A DNA stretch of 64,000 bases from Sorghum bicolor (taxonomy: Eukaryota > Streptophyta > Magnoliopsida > Poales > Poaceae), in contig NC_012878.2 of the NCBI RefSeq assembly GCF_000003195.3, forward strand, positions 13,075,104-13,139,103, in the 5' to 3' direction. Made by a program: the position numbers and the translations under genes. The first letter of the stretch is position 1, and every line of letters starts with the position of its first letter. The notes beneath the pieces were generated by a model. It saw nothing but the letters and a program-made list of their open reading frames with translations. It was not told the DNA's origin and searched no databases. Positions 34,302 to 45,657 of the stretch are shown here, piece after piece.

Positions 34302-37065
34302 TCAGCCCTGAGAACTGTCGTCCGGACTCTCTTTCAGGAGTAAGGTGCCATCCCCCTGCTTGGACTTGAGTATCAGCTTGGTGGCGATCTGCAACATTGT
34401 AGTCACTCCAGCTTGAAGCTCCTCCTTGTCCATCTCCAGGAATAGACCTGCCCAATATGTCATGAGGGCACATGCATAACAAATAATCTCAGCCGGATTT
34501 TTTATTTTTCTTCCTTCAAAACAACATTTGTTTCTGGTTTTCCATATTGCCCAACAAATGGCAGCAATGCCCAAAGTATGAAATTGTTTGCCAGCAGGTA
34601 ACCAGCACTCACACCAAGTCCAGCATTGATTAAGAGTATTAGGGATGTTATTAGCACCAATGCAATGAGCAACAATGGCCCAAACAGCCTTAGCTGTACT
34701 ACAATGGAAAAAAAGATGAGAGACACTTTCATCCTGATCACAAAAGTAACATGTTGGATCACCAATCCATTTTCTTTTAATTAAGTTGTCCTTCGTTAAA
34801 ATCACATTATTAAGAAGAAGCCAAAGGAAAATCTTGATTTTAGCAGGTATTTTGCTTTTCCAAATTTTACTATGAGAAGGACCAGATTCATCAGATGTCA
34901 TAGCATTATAAACAGATTTCACACTGAAAAGTCTAGCAATTGCCACTTTCCAAACAACTGAATCATGATCAGGAGTAAAATTAACTTTTCTCATATCACT
35001 CAAGATTTTTTGCCATCCAGAAAGCAGATTGTCTACCAAACACCTAGTGAAAGAAATGTTCTGATGATTATCTTTAACCTGATCCACCAAAATGTTTTGT
35101 TGCTGACAAAATTTGAACAACACAGGATATAGAATGCAAAGAGGTTTCTCATATAGCCAAGTATCTTTCCAGAAGAAAGTAGTCTTACCATCCCTTACCA
35201 CTTTTTTCCTTCCCTGTAAGTATATATCTTTAACTTTTAGGAGATCAGCCCAAATAGCAGAATCAGATTGTTTATGAGAAACATCAAGAATTGAGTTAGA
35301 TTTAAGATATTTGTGTTTGATAATCTTTTGCCACACATCATCTTCATTATCTAATTTCCACCACCATTTAATCAGTAAACTTACATTCATTTTTCTGATG
35401 TCCTTAATCCCGATACCTCCCTTCTTCTTACTTCGACAAATCTTTGTCCATTTGATCAAATGATATTTTTGTTTAGTACTCCCACCTTGCCAAAAGAAAT
35501 TTCTGCGAATCTTATCTAACCTGCCTATAACAGATTTTGGTAACAGATAGATTGACATATGATATATTGGTGCATTATTCAAACTCGAGCTAATCAAAGT
35601 GGACCTGCCCGCAATGGACATATTTCCACCTTTCCAAATATCCAGTTTTTTCATGCTCTTATCAATCAAAGGACTCCAATCACTAACATGAAGTCTACTG
35701 GGACTGACAGGTACACCCAAATATTTAATAGGGAAAGTCCCCACCTGACAGTTAAAGATATCAACATATTTCCTATCCCAGTTATCTTCATCATTGATTG
35801 TTATAACTTCACTCTTGGAAAAATTTATTTTTAAGCCTGCCATCAATTCATATATGTAAAGCAGTAACTTCATATTTCTGGCTCCCACAAGGTCATGTTT
35901 TAGACAAATGATAGTATCATCAGTGTACTGCAAAACAGCAATCCCTTGCTCAATGATATGGTCTCCCAAACCACAAAAAAGATGATTTGATTGAGCTTTA
36001 AGAATCATTCTAGAAAGACCATCTGCAACAAAATTAAACAAAATGGGGGAGAGAGGATCTCCTTGTCTCACACCTTTATGACTTTTTATGTAGGGGCCAA
36101 TGAGATTATTCAATTTCACACTTACAGTCCCCCCTGAGACTACTCTTTTAATCCAGTTACACCACACAGAGCAAAAACCCCTAGCAGATAAACATTGAAA
36201 CAAAAAGTTCCATTTGACTTTGTCATATGCTTTTTCAAAATCTAACTTGAGTACAATACCCAATTGTTTCCTCCTTTTTGTCTCATGTAAAATTTCATGC
36301 AGTATCATTATTCCATTCATGATATTCCTCCCTTTCATGAATGCTGTTTGATTAGGATGTATAAGTTTTTCAGCCACTTTTTCTAACCTCAGAGTTAAAG
36401 TTTTTGTTATGAGTTTATAAAGACAATTCAACAAGCAAATAGGTCTAAATTGTTGAATCCTGACCGCATCAGATACTTTGGGCAGAAGCGTTATAACTCC
36501 ATAGTTAATTCTACTTATATCAACTCTGCCTTTATGAAAATCATCAAACAGCTGAATGATGTCCTTTTTAACAATATCCCAACAAGCCTGATAGAATTCA
36601 ATAGGAATTTTGTCTGGACCCGCAGCTTTATTTCTCTCCATTTGAAACAAAGCATCTTTTATTTCTTGTTCACAAAAGGGTTTGCATAACTTCTCATTAT
36701 CTTCATCTGATACTTTATCCACTTCATCCCAAATAGATTGATCAATATGAATGTTGTGATCCTCAACAGGACCAAACAGGGATGCATAATAATTTGTGGC
36801 ATGATTCAAAAGATTTTCATCCCCCTCAATCATTTCACCATCCTTCTCCAAGGAAATAATAGTGTTTTTCCTTCTTCTCCCATTAGCAATCTTATGAAAG
36901 TAACTGGTATTATTATCACCTTTCAATAACCAGTTTTCATGACATCTACTTAGCCAATAAGATTCTTCCTCATCTAGCAAACGAAGGTATTCAGTTGATA
37001 ACCAGACTTTCCTGGCTATTTGTTCACCATTCAACAAACCAGCTTCCTCAATACTCTCAATTTGA
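34302..37065 (-). pseudogene. LINE ORF2, reverse transcriptase and C-terminal zinc-binding part
   Basis: Continues ORF2 in the shifted frame for about 910 residues without a stop. RT blocks: RNKAAGPDKIPIEFYQ, FRPICLLNCLYKLITK, LKLDFEKAYDKVKW, GVRQGDPLSPILFNF, and the catalytic YTDDT at 35913-35927 (YADD in most relatives). The C-terminal zf-RVT region has CYFCDQDESVSHLFFHC and a Trp-rich tail. It ends at 34302, about 250 bases before the A-tail. The endonuclease frame upstream is separated only by the frameshift. Confidence 0.88.
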
Positions 37066-37066
37066 G

Positions 37067-37993
37067 CTAGTTCACTATTGATCTTTTATTTTTTTTCTTC
37101 CTTTCACCTTGTAAGCTAAAGCCCCAACCTTTGAAGAACTGTTTAAAAAGTTTCAGTTTTTGTTGAATTTTATCCAGAGCAGATTTTGCCCTACATGGTT
37201 TAGACCAAATTTTTTCGACTAGCGGTAAAAAATCAGGGTTACTGATCCAAGATGTCTCAAATCTGAATTGAATAACACTTGGAGGCTTGAAAGAAGTAGT
37301 GGATACAATAAGAGGATTGTGATCAGATACTTTCCTTGGAAGTTTTTTAACTATAACATTAGGGAAAATGTCTTCCCATTCCTTGGATACTAAGATCCTA
37401 TCCAGTTTCTCCAGGGTTGGGTTTTCCTGATTATTTGACCAAGTATATAGTCCCCCAGACATGATTATTTCTCTCAGTTCATAGAAGTGAATCAAGGTAT
37501 TGAAAGTGTCAGAATAAGAATGCCTACCCCCAGGTTTATTCCTCTCACTACTATATCTAATAATGTTAAAATCACCGCCAATCAAAATAGGTGCCTTGTT
37601 TTTGGAGCAAAAAGATGACAATTCACTCAAAAAATCCATCTTCCTATCATCATGAGCAGAACCATAAACCACCAAGAGGTTCCATTTCACTCTATTTATT
37701 TTATCCCACAGATTCATTTGTAACATGAATTCCCCTTTCTGAAAAGATCCCACATGATACAAATCTCTTTTAACCCCACATAGAATACCCCCAGACTTTC
37801 CTTTTGCAGAGTTGTAAAGCCAGAGATAATTTTGTTCAGAATCAAATTTCCTTAGTAATTTTTCATCACAATCCAAAATCATTGTTTCCTGAATCCCAAG
37901 AAAGTGGAATCTGTACTCTTCAATAAGATTTTTAATGAAGGTGGCGACCCCTTTTTTTCGTAGGCCCCTACAATTCCAAATGAGTCCTTGCAT
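37067..37993 (-). pseudogene. LINE ORF2, endonuclease part
   Basis: The start is taken as the Met at 37993 (MQGLIWNCRGLRKKG), where plant LINE ORF2 proteins normally begin. The upstream open frame to 38110 overlaps ORF1. APE-type endonuclease motifs are present: WNCRG, FLGIQET, GGDFNII and the final SDHNPL. The frame ends at a stop within KKKNKRSIVN, just after a run of eight A (near 37083-37090), where a one-base change shifts it from the RT frame. This endonuclease would nick the target for target-primed reverse transcription. Confidence 0.85.
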
Positions 37994-40900
37994 TTGAAGA
38001 TTTTTTTTTGGACTTTGTGTTTTTGGTAGCGAAAGCATTACTCGGCTTTCTCCCCTTTTTTGTAAGCTTGCCAAGATGTTCTTGGTCTTGCTTACTACTT
38101 CCTTTTTCAAGAGAAATCATGACAGATTTTTTGTTCTGTCTTTTCTTTTTTCGAGATTCTACCAAAGTAAATTCCATCGAATCAGAAGATTCTCCATCAA
38201 GCCAAATTGGCTCAGAAACATCATTTCCCTCACTGCATTTCTTATCTTTTACATCAGTATCTTGTGCATTTAATTCGAGTTGTTTAAGATATAGATCATT
38301 TCTAGCAATTTCTAGATCATTCAATAAATTGCAAGTAGCAAAAACATCATTTTCCAACACAATACCCATTTCAGCAGCAACATGAGAAATATCATTATTT
38401 GACAAAACAGCAAAGGAATTGTTTTTGTGGGTGTTACCTTCCAGATTTCTTTTCAGAGCTTCCTTCTCACACTTCTCCATGGTAGTCAGATGTGCATCCT
38501 TCTTGAGCCTCTCACTCCTTCTCTTCACAATGACCTGATCTTCCATCTTAGTATCATTACTGTCCCCATCTAGAAGCTTCACTTCATCCACAGTATTCAA
38601 CTCATCAATCTTGGCTTGCTGATTATTATCCATTTCCATACTCTCTTGAGTATTTATAATACTGTCATCAGGGATAAACACCTCAGGGGATAGAGATCCT
38701 CCACTTGTCTTCATAGATTCTTTTTCAATCTCAGTAACCTCTATCTCCATATGCATCTTGGTTGGATTATCATCACCAACTGTCCCTTGCTTCTTCTGAG
38801 CCACATTGCCTATAAATTCAGCTTGCATGAACCAAACTTGCTTGTTACATTGGTCATCTTTAGTGCCTGAAGAAGACTGACCAGTCTGATCCAAACCAGT
38901 TAACTTCGATATTCTTTTGCCAAATGAATCACTGTCAGAGTCTGAAACCTCAAAGGAATCAGGAATGTGTACCTTCTCTCCATCACTATCTCCAGCAGTA
39001 TTGCATTGATTTTTCTGAGCATCATCCATTGTTTTAGCAAGAGATTTTCTTTTATAATCAATCTTGGGAGGTGCAGACCAATAGACTGGTTGATTCTTAC
39101 CATAATCTTGGTTATTTGTTTGTTTAGATCCAGATCCCACAACATCACCTTCACCCTCTTGTTCACCAAGTTGATGGCTACCAGAAGATGTATCAGCTTT
39201 AGACTTCTTGTTGGGGCGGTCTTCACCAACCTTGATACCACTCCTCAGAGTTTTATCACCACCCTCACTTGGCACTTCCCTCTCAAAGCCAAAATCAATG
39301 ATATACATGCCCAGCGTCCCTTCAGCAGTTTTTGGCACCTTAGTCACATCACAGCAAGCTATCCTCATACGGACATAATCGTACCTATACCTAGAGTTCT
39401 CATCCACCTCCATAACTTTCCCAACCAAACCTCCCACTTTTGCTAAAGTCATCAAGGACCTTTGATCAGCTGGTATTTTGCTCACCCTAAACCAACCAGA
39501 TTGCAGAACCCCTTTGGCACCCACAGCTGGAGACCAAGCCTCAATTCTGAGTTGAGCATCATTCCTCAAAGTAAGGCTTTTGAGTCTACTCCATTCCTAA
39601 GTCATTTTTGGGGTTGGAAACCTTAACAGAAATTTGTTCTCTCCAACTGGTCTAGCTATCCACCTCTAGGAGTCACCACCAATCAGATTAGTGAATTCCA
39701 TTTCAATCAGTTTAGCATTAACATCCCCACTTACAACAGATATCACAGCTGTACTGGATTTCTCTCTAGCAACCCTAGGATCAATGCATTCATCAATATA
39801 GAAGAAACTCTGATCCTCAACCTGTGTAGCACATAACTCAAGACCGTAATGCCATGGCAGACATTTTTTACAGTCAAAAGTGTTGTTATTGGCAAATCCA
39901 CATCTCTCACAAAACTGGCGACGACAATCTTGAGTGTTATGATTGTACATGCCACATTTTTCACAAGCAGTCCTCTCATTCATACCACTACTAGGGATCT
40001 GTTGAGGTTTACCTTCACTAGGATGGCCAACAGATGGTGAGTTGCCTTTAGCCCAAGAACTCTGCGTGTCTTCCTGCTTCCCCATCTGGCCTTCCCATCT
40101 GGACTTCACTGGGTCTGGATTTTTCCCAACGTCCTCCTTTCCTTGGGGTTCCGCATTGGGTTTCGACCCCTCTTTCATCTCTAGCATCCCTCCATCCTTG
40201 CGCTTCCAAGAGTTGTTGCGAGGAGGCATGCGCCCCCTCCCTCTCTCCAAGAAACCACCCCCAAAGCCACCACGACTCTGGCCAGAGTCGTTCCCCCGCC
40301 CCCCGCCCCGATTCTGCATATCAACCTGGACGGTGGGGGCTGGAACCACTCTCACCGCCGCAGCGTAGGATTTCGCCGGCGCCCCCTTCCACAGGTGTCC
40401 GACGAATCTTGACAGATTAGCTAGGGTTTTTTGTTGTGGCTGGAAATTGAAAGGTGTGAGGTCGAGTTGCCCCCCATCCTCTCGGGTAATGTTATCACAT
40501 CCAGATGTGTGGTTTCTTACATCGCGGTGACCCACTTCAATACTCTCACCCCTCACCTGATAAGCGCCACGTGTCTCCACTTTTGGACGGGGACCGAGAA
40601 TACCCGGCACCATTCTCACCTTAGGAGGTGAACGGAACCAGTGCGAATTCCACAATTGCCCTCCCTTTGCTTGAACATTGCGTCTGAACTCAGCACCAAC
40701 ACTGTCATTGTGCTTACTAGGCCAGAACAGCTCAATTGGGACCGATTTCAAACGAATAGCGTCATCGGTGATTCTTGTAAATGAAGAATTTCGAAACCTT
40801 GGATTAAATTTTTGGTTGTGATAACCACGTGTTTTATCTCTGATTCGATTAGAATCATTCAGAGTAGGAAAGTTCCTATCACCATCCACAGGTCTCGAAG

Positions 40901-41015
40901 GAAAGGACTTCTGATGAAAATGATTCATACTACCTGACCAAACTTTCGGACCCTCAAAAATGCCTACTCGTCTCGCCATTAGCGGACGTTGAAGCTTCAG
41001 GAAACCAAAGGACAA
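37968..41015 (-). pseudogene. LINE ORF1 (nucleic-acid-binding protein), two nonsense codons
   Basis: One frame from 41015 to 37968, about 1015 codons, broken by stops near 39666 and 39600. The N-terminal part is Gly/Arg-rich with clustered Cys/His motifs (CEKCGMYNHNTQDC, then CERCGFANNNTFDC, then KKCLPWHYGLELC). After the stops comes a segment with WFRVSKIPADQRSL and RYDYVRMRIACCDVTKVP, like the DUF4283-type region of plant LINE ORF1 proteins. A long charged C-terminus with basic clusters follows. It overlaps the ORF2 start by 26 bases. Presumed role: binding LINE RNA. Confidence 0.8.
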
Positions 41016-41305
41016 TCAAAACGAAAGTGAACCAAAGGACATACAAACCAAAGAGCCGTTGACAAAGTAAGAAGACTCAGGGAAGTTATCCTAATGCCAG
41101 AAAGAGTCCACACTTGTCTAGTTTTTCACCTAGACAAAGTGTCGAACACCTTGCCGGCAACCTTGCAAAGTCCGACACCGGCCAGCACGCGCCGAGCTCG
41201 AACACCCGCAATCACAGCGACAAAAACAGAGGATGCTCTGAAGAATGCAGACAAAGTTACCTCAACACCTCTGCGTTGTCTGAGAACTGATTGCTGAAAG
41301 CTCAC

Positions 41306-42651
41306 TGTTGACACCAGAAGTGGCAAACGGTTATACCGCAAGCGTACGGTAGTCAATGTAGCCTTCACCGGGAGTATTCCAGGTATCGTGATTTCCACGG
41401 GGAACGCGAAGTGAATTAACTAGGCTTTAGATCGTTAGGTGATGATCAAAGGGTCTAGGATAATGGGGTAGAGAGGTCTAACTAGTATCAATGCCTGGTC
41501 TTGGTAATTAAGTATAGTCAAGGTTTTTCACCTAACTCTTTACTGAGGGCGATACCCGAAAAGGAGGATTGAGTTAACGAAGTTTTTCACCTCCTCGTCT
41601 CCTAAGCGACTACCCTGCTCAGCCCAACTATTATTTGCAACTTGCCTACAACAGATGCGAGGAACTTTCCGCCTAGCGAGGACTGTCACTCTCACACTAG
41701 GTGTCTACACAACTGCGACAAGGAGTCCACACTGGCAAGAAGTAGTCTAGACACCACGTCTAAACTAGCTCTTGCTACCCTAAGCTTAGCTAAAGCTAAG
41801 AGCACTCAAGATCAAGCAATGTGCCAGTAAAGGATTCTTATACTTAAAGTACCAGACCAAATATTAAATACTAGAAAAGACTCAGAAGTAAGACTTACAA
41901 GAAGACCTGCTTCCGCTGAGGTGCTCCGCGAAGAAGACTCCCGACAGGCCGGGACTCCTCCTTGGAACTCCTCACTCTCTACTCACTATGATAGCACTAA
42001 GCTACTAAAGTAGTTTACTCCTAAGATACATGACTCTTAAGTGAAGGAATAGGGGGGTATTTATAGTGGGAGATGGAGTAGGGGCTACTCCGGTGCCACG
42101 TCAGCGATCCGCGTCATCTTCATCATGCACCATTGGATCAAACCGACTTCACAACCGCCATCTGATCAACGGTAGAGGCAAACTAACATGTGCAACATGT
42201 GGGCAAGGTCGGTGGGAGGCCAACCGACCCTGGAACCGCCATGAAGTGGGGTCGGCCGACCCCCTATCTGGCTGGTTGGGCCCACCTGCAGTGTCCTGGA
42301 GGCTCTCTGATGTCGGTGGAGTTGAGCTGACCTGTGGGACCCACCAAAGTGGGGTCGCCCGACCCCAATTCTATGGGGTTAGGGTGTCAGCCCTGTCCTA
42401 CATGTCTTCCTCTTCATGACTATAATGTTGTCTTGGTTACTGGTGTCACTGATCTTTAGTTATTCACCCCTTCTTAGTGTTTGGACCCTTGAAAAGTACC
42501 TGTTCTTACTCCTGCAACCAAATAGTAGCATGTACATGTGGAACTAGGTTATATGTACCTATATTACTACTTTGTTTGGTTGTTTTCTCCCAAAATGAGT
42601 CTTATGTTGACGGTTATGATAGTAGAAAACATGGTATAAATACCGTCAACA
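41306..42651 (-). repeat. 3' LTR of E4 (1346 bp)
   Basis: It begins TGTTGACACC and ends ACCGTCAACA on the plus strand. It contains GGGGTCGGCCGACCCC at 42248-42263 and a sister palindrome at 42351-42366. An inverted repeat (42605-42614 with 42642-42651) sits at one tip. Open frames of 62 and 117 residues on the plus strand occur identically in both LTRs and are not genes. Confidence 0.95.
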
Positions 42652-42692
42652 AGACCCCCCACACTTGAGTCTTTGCTCGTCCTCGAGTAAAG
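42652..42692 (-). promoter_or_regulatory. Polypurine tract and hairpin of E4
   Basis: The minus strand shows GGGGGGTCT against the LTR. Next to it CTTTGCTCG and CGAGTAAAG (42671-42692 on plus) pair as a 9-bp stem with one non-Watson-Crick position and a 4-base loop. It is equivalent to the E3 and E5 hairpins. Confidence 0.65.
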
Positions 42693-43306
42693 GTTAAAAA
42701 TGAGTGATCAATGGTTTCTAACTTAAGATAGTAGTGAGCATAAAATGCTAGTTTGAACATAGTTCATCCAAATGGGTTTTTGTGTAAGTGTCTAGCATAT
42801 ATCCTTCAGAGGTTGAGAAAAGGAACAACTCTCAGAACAAGATCAAATTCCGATTTCATATTCTTGGTACTTAGAGTTTTTATGACACCTTTTAAAATAA
42901 GTCACATAGTTCAATCCTACTCCTCATTTAGCGCTCTAGATCACTCAAAGTTTTTTTTTAGTAGTCCTCACCAAGGCATGAATGCCAACTTGTTTCATCC
43001 TATAACTATAGGCTTATATGGGGCTTGGTAGGGATAAACAAGGTAGCATACTCTACTTTGCAAATATTGTTAAGTCAAAAACAAGGATCCAAAGAGAGGA
43101 GTGTCATAGTCATAGATCAAGATGTGCAAGTGTGTTATATGGTGGACTAGGTTGCTCCTTTATTTGCTACACTCTCTCTACTTGTATATTGAGACATGGC
43201 TAGATTTTCTTTTTCTTCGAGCTTTATGTGCTCAATTTTTTTTTATTTTGCCAAGCCTTTTATGTCTCATTTTCTAAACAATATTTAGAGAGGTGTTCTA
43301 ACACTT

Positions 43307-43410
43307 AGAGTATGGAGCAACCTATTTAGTGGATGCACAATACATGTGGTTGCGTACTTCCAGTGTAGAAGCAGCATATATATATGTGGTGTGTACGTGA
43401 TCTTGATCTT
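43307..43410 (-). repeat. 104-bp block shared almost identically by E4 and E5
   Basis: Sequence from agagtatggagcaacc to gatcttgatctt matches 54775-54878 in E5 with two mismatches by eye, while the surrounding non-coding sequence is much more diverged. It is in the same relative place, upstream of the PPT. Confidence 0.75.
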
Positions 43411-43913
43411 GTGACTATGATACAACTCTCACTAGGGTCAACAAGGTTTTGACAAAACTCATTACAAAAGCAGGTTGCATTTCATAAAATGGTTACTTGA
43501 ATATCTAAGTGTATGGCTTTTGGTGGGAATTTCTTGCTAATGAGGAGTAAATGATACTATGGTTTTGTGATATTTTTGAAACAAATCTCTAAGTACCTTG
43601 AATAGAAATGTTATGAATTCTTAGCCAAGAGTTATATCACTTTCATCAACAACTTAGTCAATATGGTTCCTATAGATTTTTACCCATGAGGATGAACAAT
43701 TGTAAGAACTATACTTTATGTCACAATTTCTCTTAAATCATGAACCAGTTCACTTTTTATTTTGCAAACAAGTTTAAACTATCAAATTTTATTTTAATTG
43801 TGACACAAAGGTAAAGAATTGGACAGACTGAAAGGGGGAAGAGTTAGCAAACCGGGCAGGAAAGATGTGTTTCGTCGTATAGAAGCTTCCTGGTGGGCCC
43901 AGGGCTCTATGGA

Positions 43914-45514
43914 GGGGTCGGCCGACCCCACCTGGAGGTTCCTGGCCCTGCCACTCGATTCTACGTCCCTCGGGAAGTCTTTCTGCACTTGTGTCGTTTC
44001 CTTTTGCCATAGAAAGGGGGTCGGGCGACCCCCTCATCGCGCCTGTTTTTGGTGCCATGACGTGCCAAGGTGTATGCAGTGTTGTTCCATGCTCACGGCA
44101 GTTCAGAGATGAAGTTGGGGGGTCGGGCGACCCCCCCACACTTGCAGTTTTCGTGCAGCTGAACTTAAAACAGAGAGAGACGATCAAATGCAGATGTCCT
44201 GCTGGTGGCAACACACCAGCAGGACCAAAAACGACTCCATTAAATCAAATTTCAATTGTATAGGCACTTTTACATTGCGAAATTCAAAGTGACAAATTGA
44301 AAAATAAAATTGAGTAATCAAACCTAAATAATCAAATAGTGCCTATAACCTAAACTAACTAATTTATTTAGGGAGATGGAGGTTTGAGGAGATCCTCCCG
44401 CCCAATTGCTTGCGCCAAACGCTTGATTTTAGCGCTGGTGCTAATGCGCAGGTGGCGGAAGTGATCTTCTAACTCAAGATTCTCCATCCTGAGCTCCGAC
44501 ACTGTCTCCTCTAAGATCCTATTTTTCTTTCTAAGGCTAGCTGTGACTTCCAGGAGCTTCTCGATGTCGCCTTTTTCTGGATCTTCTTCGTATTTGCCAG
44601 GCGCACCGTTGATCGGAGGTAGCATCCACTATCTAGTAGCGACGAATGCACTTGATGACGAGTCAAAGGACTCCCGCAACTCCATCTTTTCCTTAGAGTT
44701 CAGCGGCGGGATCAGCACCTTCCCCTTTCCCGGCCCACCGCCCACCACTTGGTGGTTCCTCCAAAAGGTTGGGGTGGACGGCGAGTAGGAAGAGGTGTGG
44801 ATCGTGTCGGAGGAGATGGTGATGGCCTGCTTGGTGGCCATCGGCGCCTTCTCCCGCAGCGCAAGTTGGCCCGTGGTAGGTCGAACCGGCGTTACGGCTC
44901 GAGTAGGGGACTTGCCGATGCCCCTGCGCGGTGTGAGCGAACGAGAGGCCGACGCGGAGCGCTGCGTCACCCGGGGCGAGGTCGGGCGACCCCTCTTGGG
45001 GTCGGGCGACCCCCACATGGGGCCCGTCGGCCCTCCAGCCGGCGGCACCATGGCTAGTGGTTCAGGCTCCAGCACGTTGACGGCTAGGGCAAACTCCAGG
45101 CTCTCAGTTAGAGACCTTTGCGGACGTGGGGAGTTGGAGCGAATGGCTTGGTTGGAAGATTTAGTTGGAGGAGCCATGGAGATGAATCTCTTGGCAAGGA
45201 ATGGAGGCTAGGAGAGTCTGGTTCGAGGTGAAGATGAGAAGGAATGAATTGAGAGGAGGAAGAAGAAGAAGAGGGGGGATAAATAGATGTGTTTGGAGCC
45301 TGAGAGTTTGAATTTTGAAAAGGAGCGTCGTGGAACGTTTGAGGGACGATCCGAGACTCCAGGGGATTTCAAAACTCAAAATATTGGGGTCGGGCGACCC
45401 CTATATTTCAGGATTTTGAATTTTGAATTTCAGCACCGAACTCTATTCATTCCCCTCTTTCTAAACCTATCCCCCCTTGGGCCAAAACCCCTAGAAGAGG
45501 GGTCGGCCGACCCC
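43914..45514. repeat. 16-bp palindromes in the E4 interior (GGGGTCGGSCGACCCC)
   Basis: Copies at 43914-43929, 44017-44032, 44119-44134, 44998-45013, 45386-45401 and 45499-45514, with a shortened copy at about 44980-44993. The GGCC form is a perfect palindrome; the GGGC form has an off-centre mismatch. They occur in coding and non-coding sequence alike. Confidence 0.85.
44368..45177 (-). pseudogene. E4 third ORF: Ser/Pro/Arg-rich plus coiled coil, one in-frame stop
   Basis: The frame from ATG 45177 (MAPPTKSSNQAIRSNSP) gives 182 residues, rich in Ser, Pro, Arg and Thr. It stops at a TAG (44629-44631) and continues in the same frame for about 86 more residues (MLPPINGAPGKYEEDPEKG) with a heptad-like helix (LLEVTASLRKKNRILEETVSEL). 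It sits where Athila elements carry an extra gene after pol. I do not recognise the product; the end could act as an oligomerisation helix. The stop may be a mutation or a readthrough site. Confidence 0.55.
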
Positions 45515-45657
45515 CATTTGGGGTGTTCGGCGGCCCAACTTTGATCCTACGTCATCTAAAACCCTTTACAAACCTATTTCAAAACAAAAAGGAACTAAAT
45601 ATATTGATTTAGCAATTATTTAAACAAAAAGGGGGTAAAAAAAAGGACATGTGGATT

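Larger units (their letters stand above)
42652..44367 (-). other. E4 3' non-coding region
   Basis: No coding region supported. It contains the PPT and hairpin at 42652-42692, the block shared with E5 at 43307-43410 and palindromes at 43914, 44017 and 44119. Confidence 0.6.

Noticed and set aside
34302..41015. LINE ORFs considered as host RNA-binding and endonuclease genes
   Set aside because: Order ORF1-endonuclease-RT-zinc finger, the A-tail and a 15-bp TSD show a LINE.
42066..42419. Plus-strand frame of 117 residues repeated exactly at 50967-51320
   Set aside because: LTR sequence of E4; identity reflects LTR duplication, not a conserved gene.
43914..45514. Repeated palindromes considered as a CRISPR array
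   Set aside because: Spacing is irregular, copies also lie in LTRs and coding sequence, there are no cas genes, and the setting is a plant genome.
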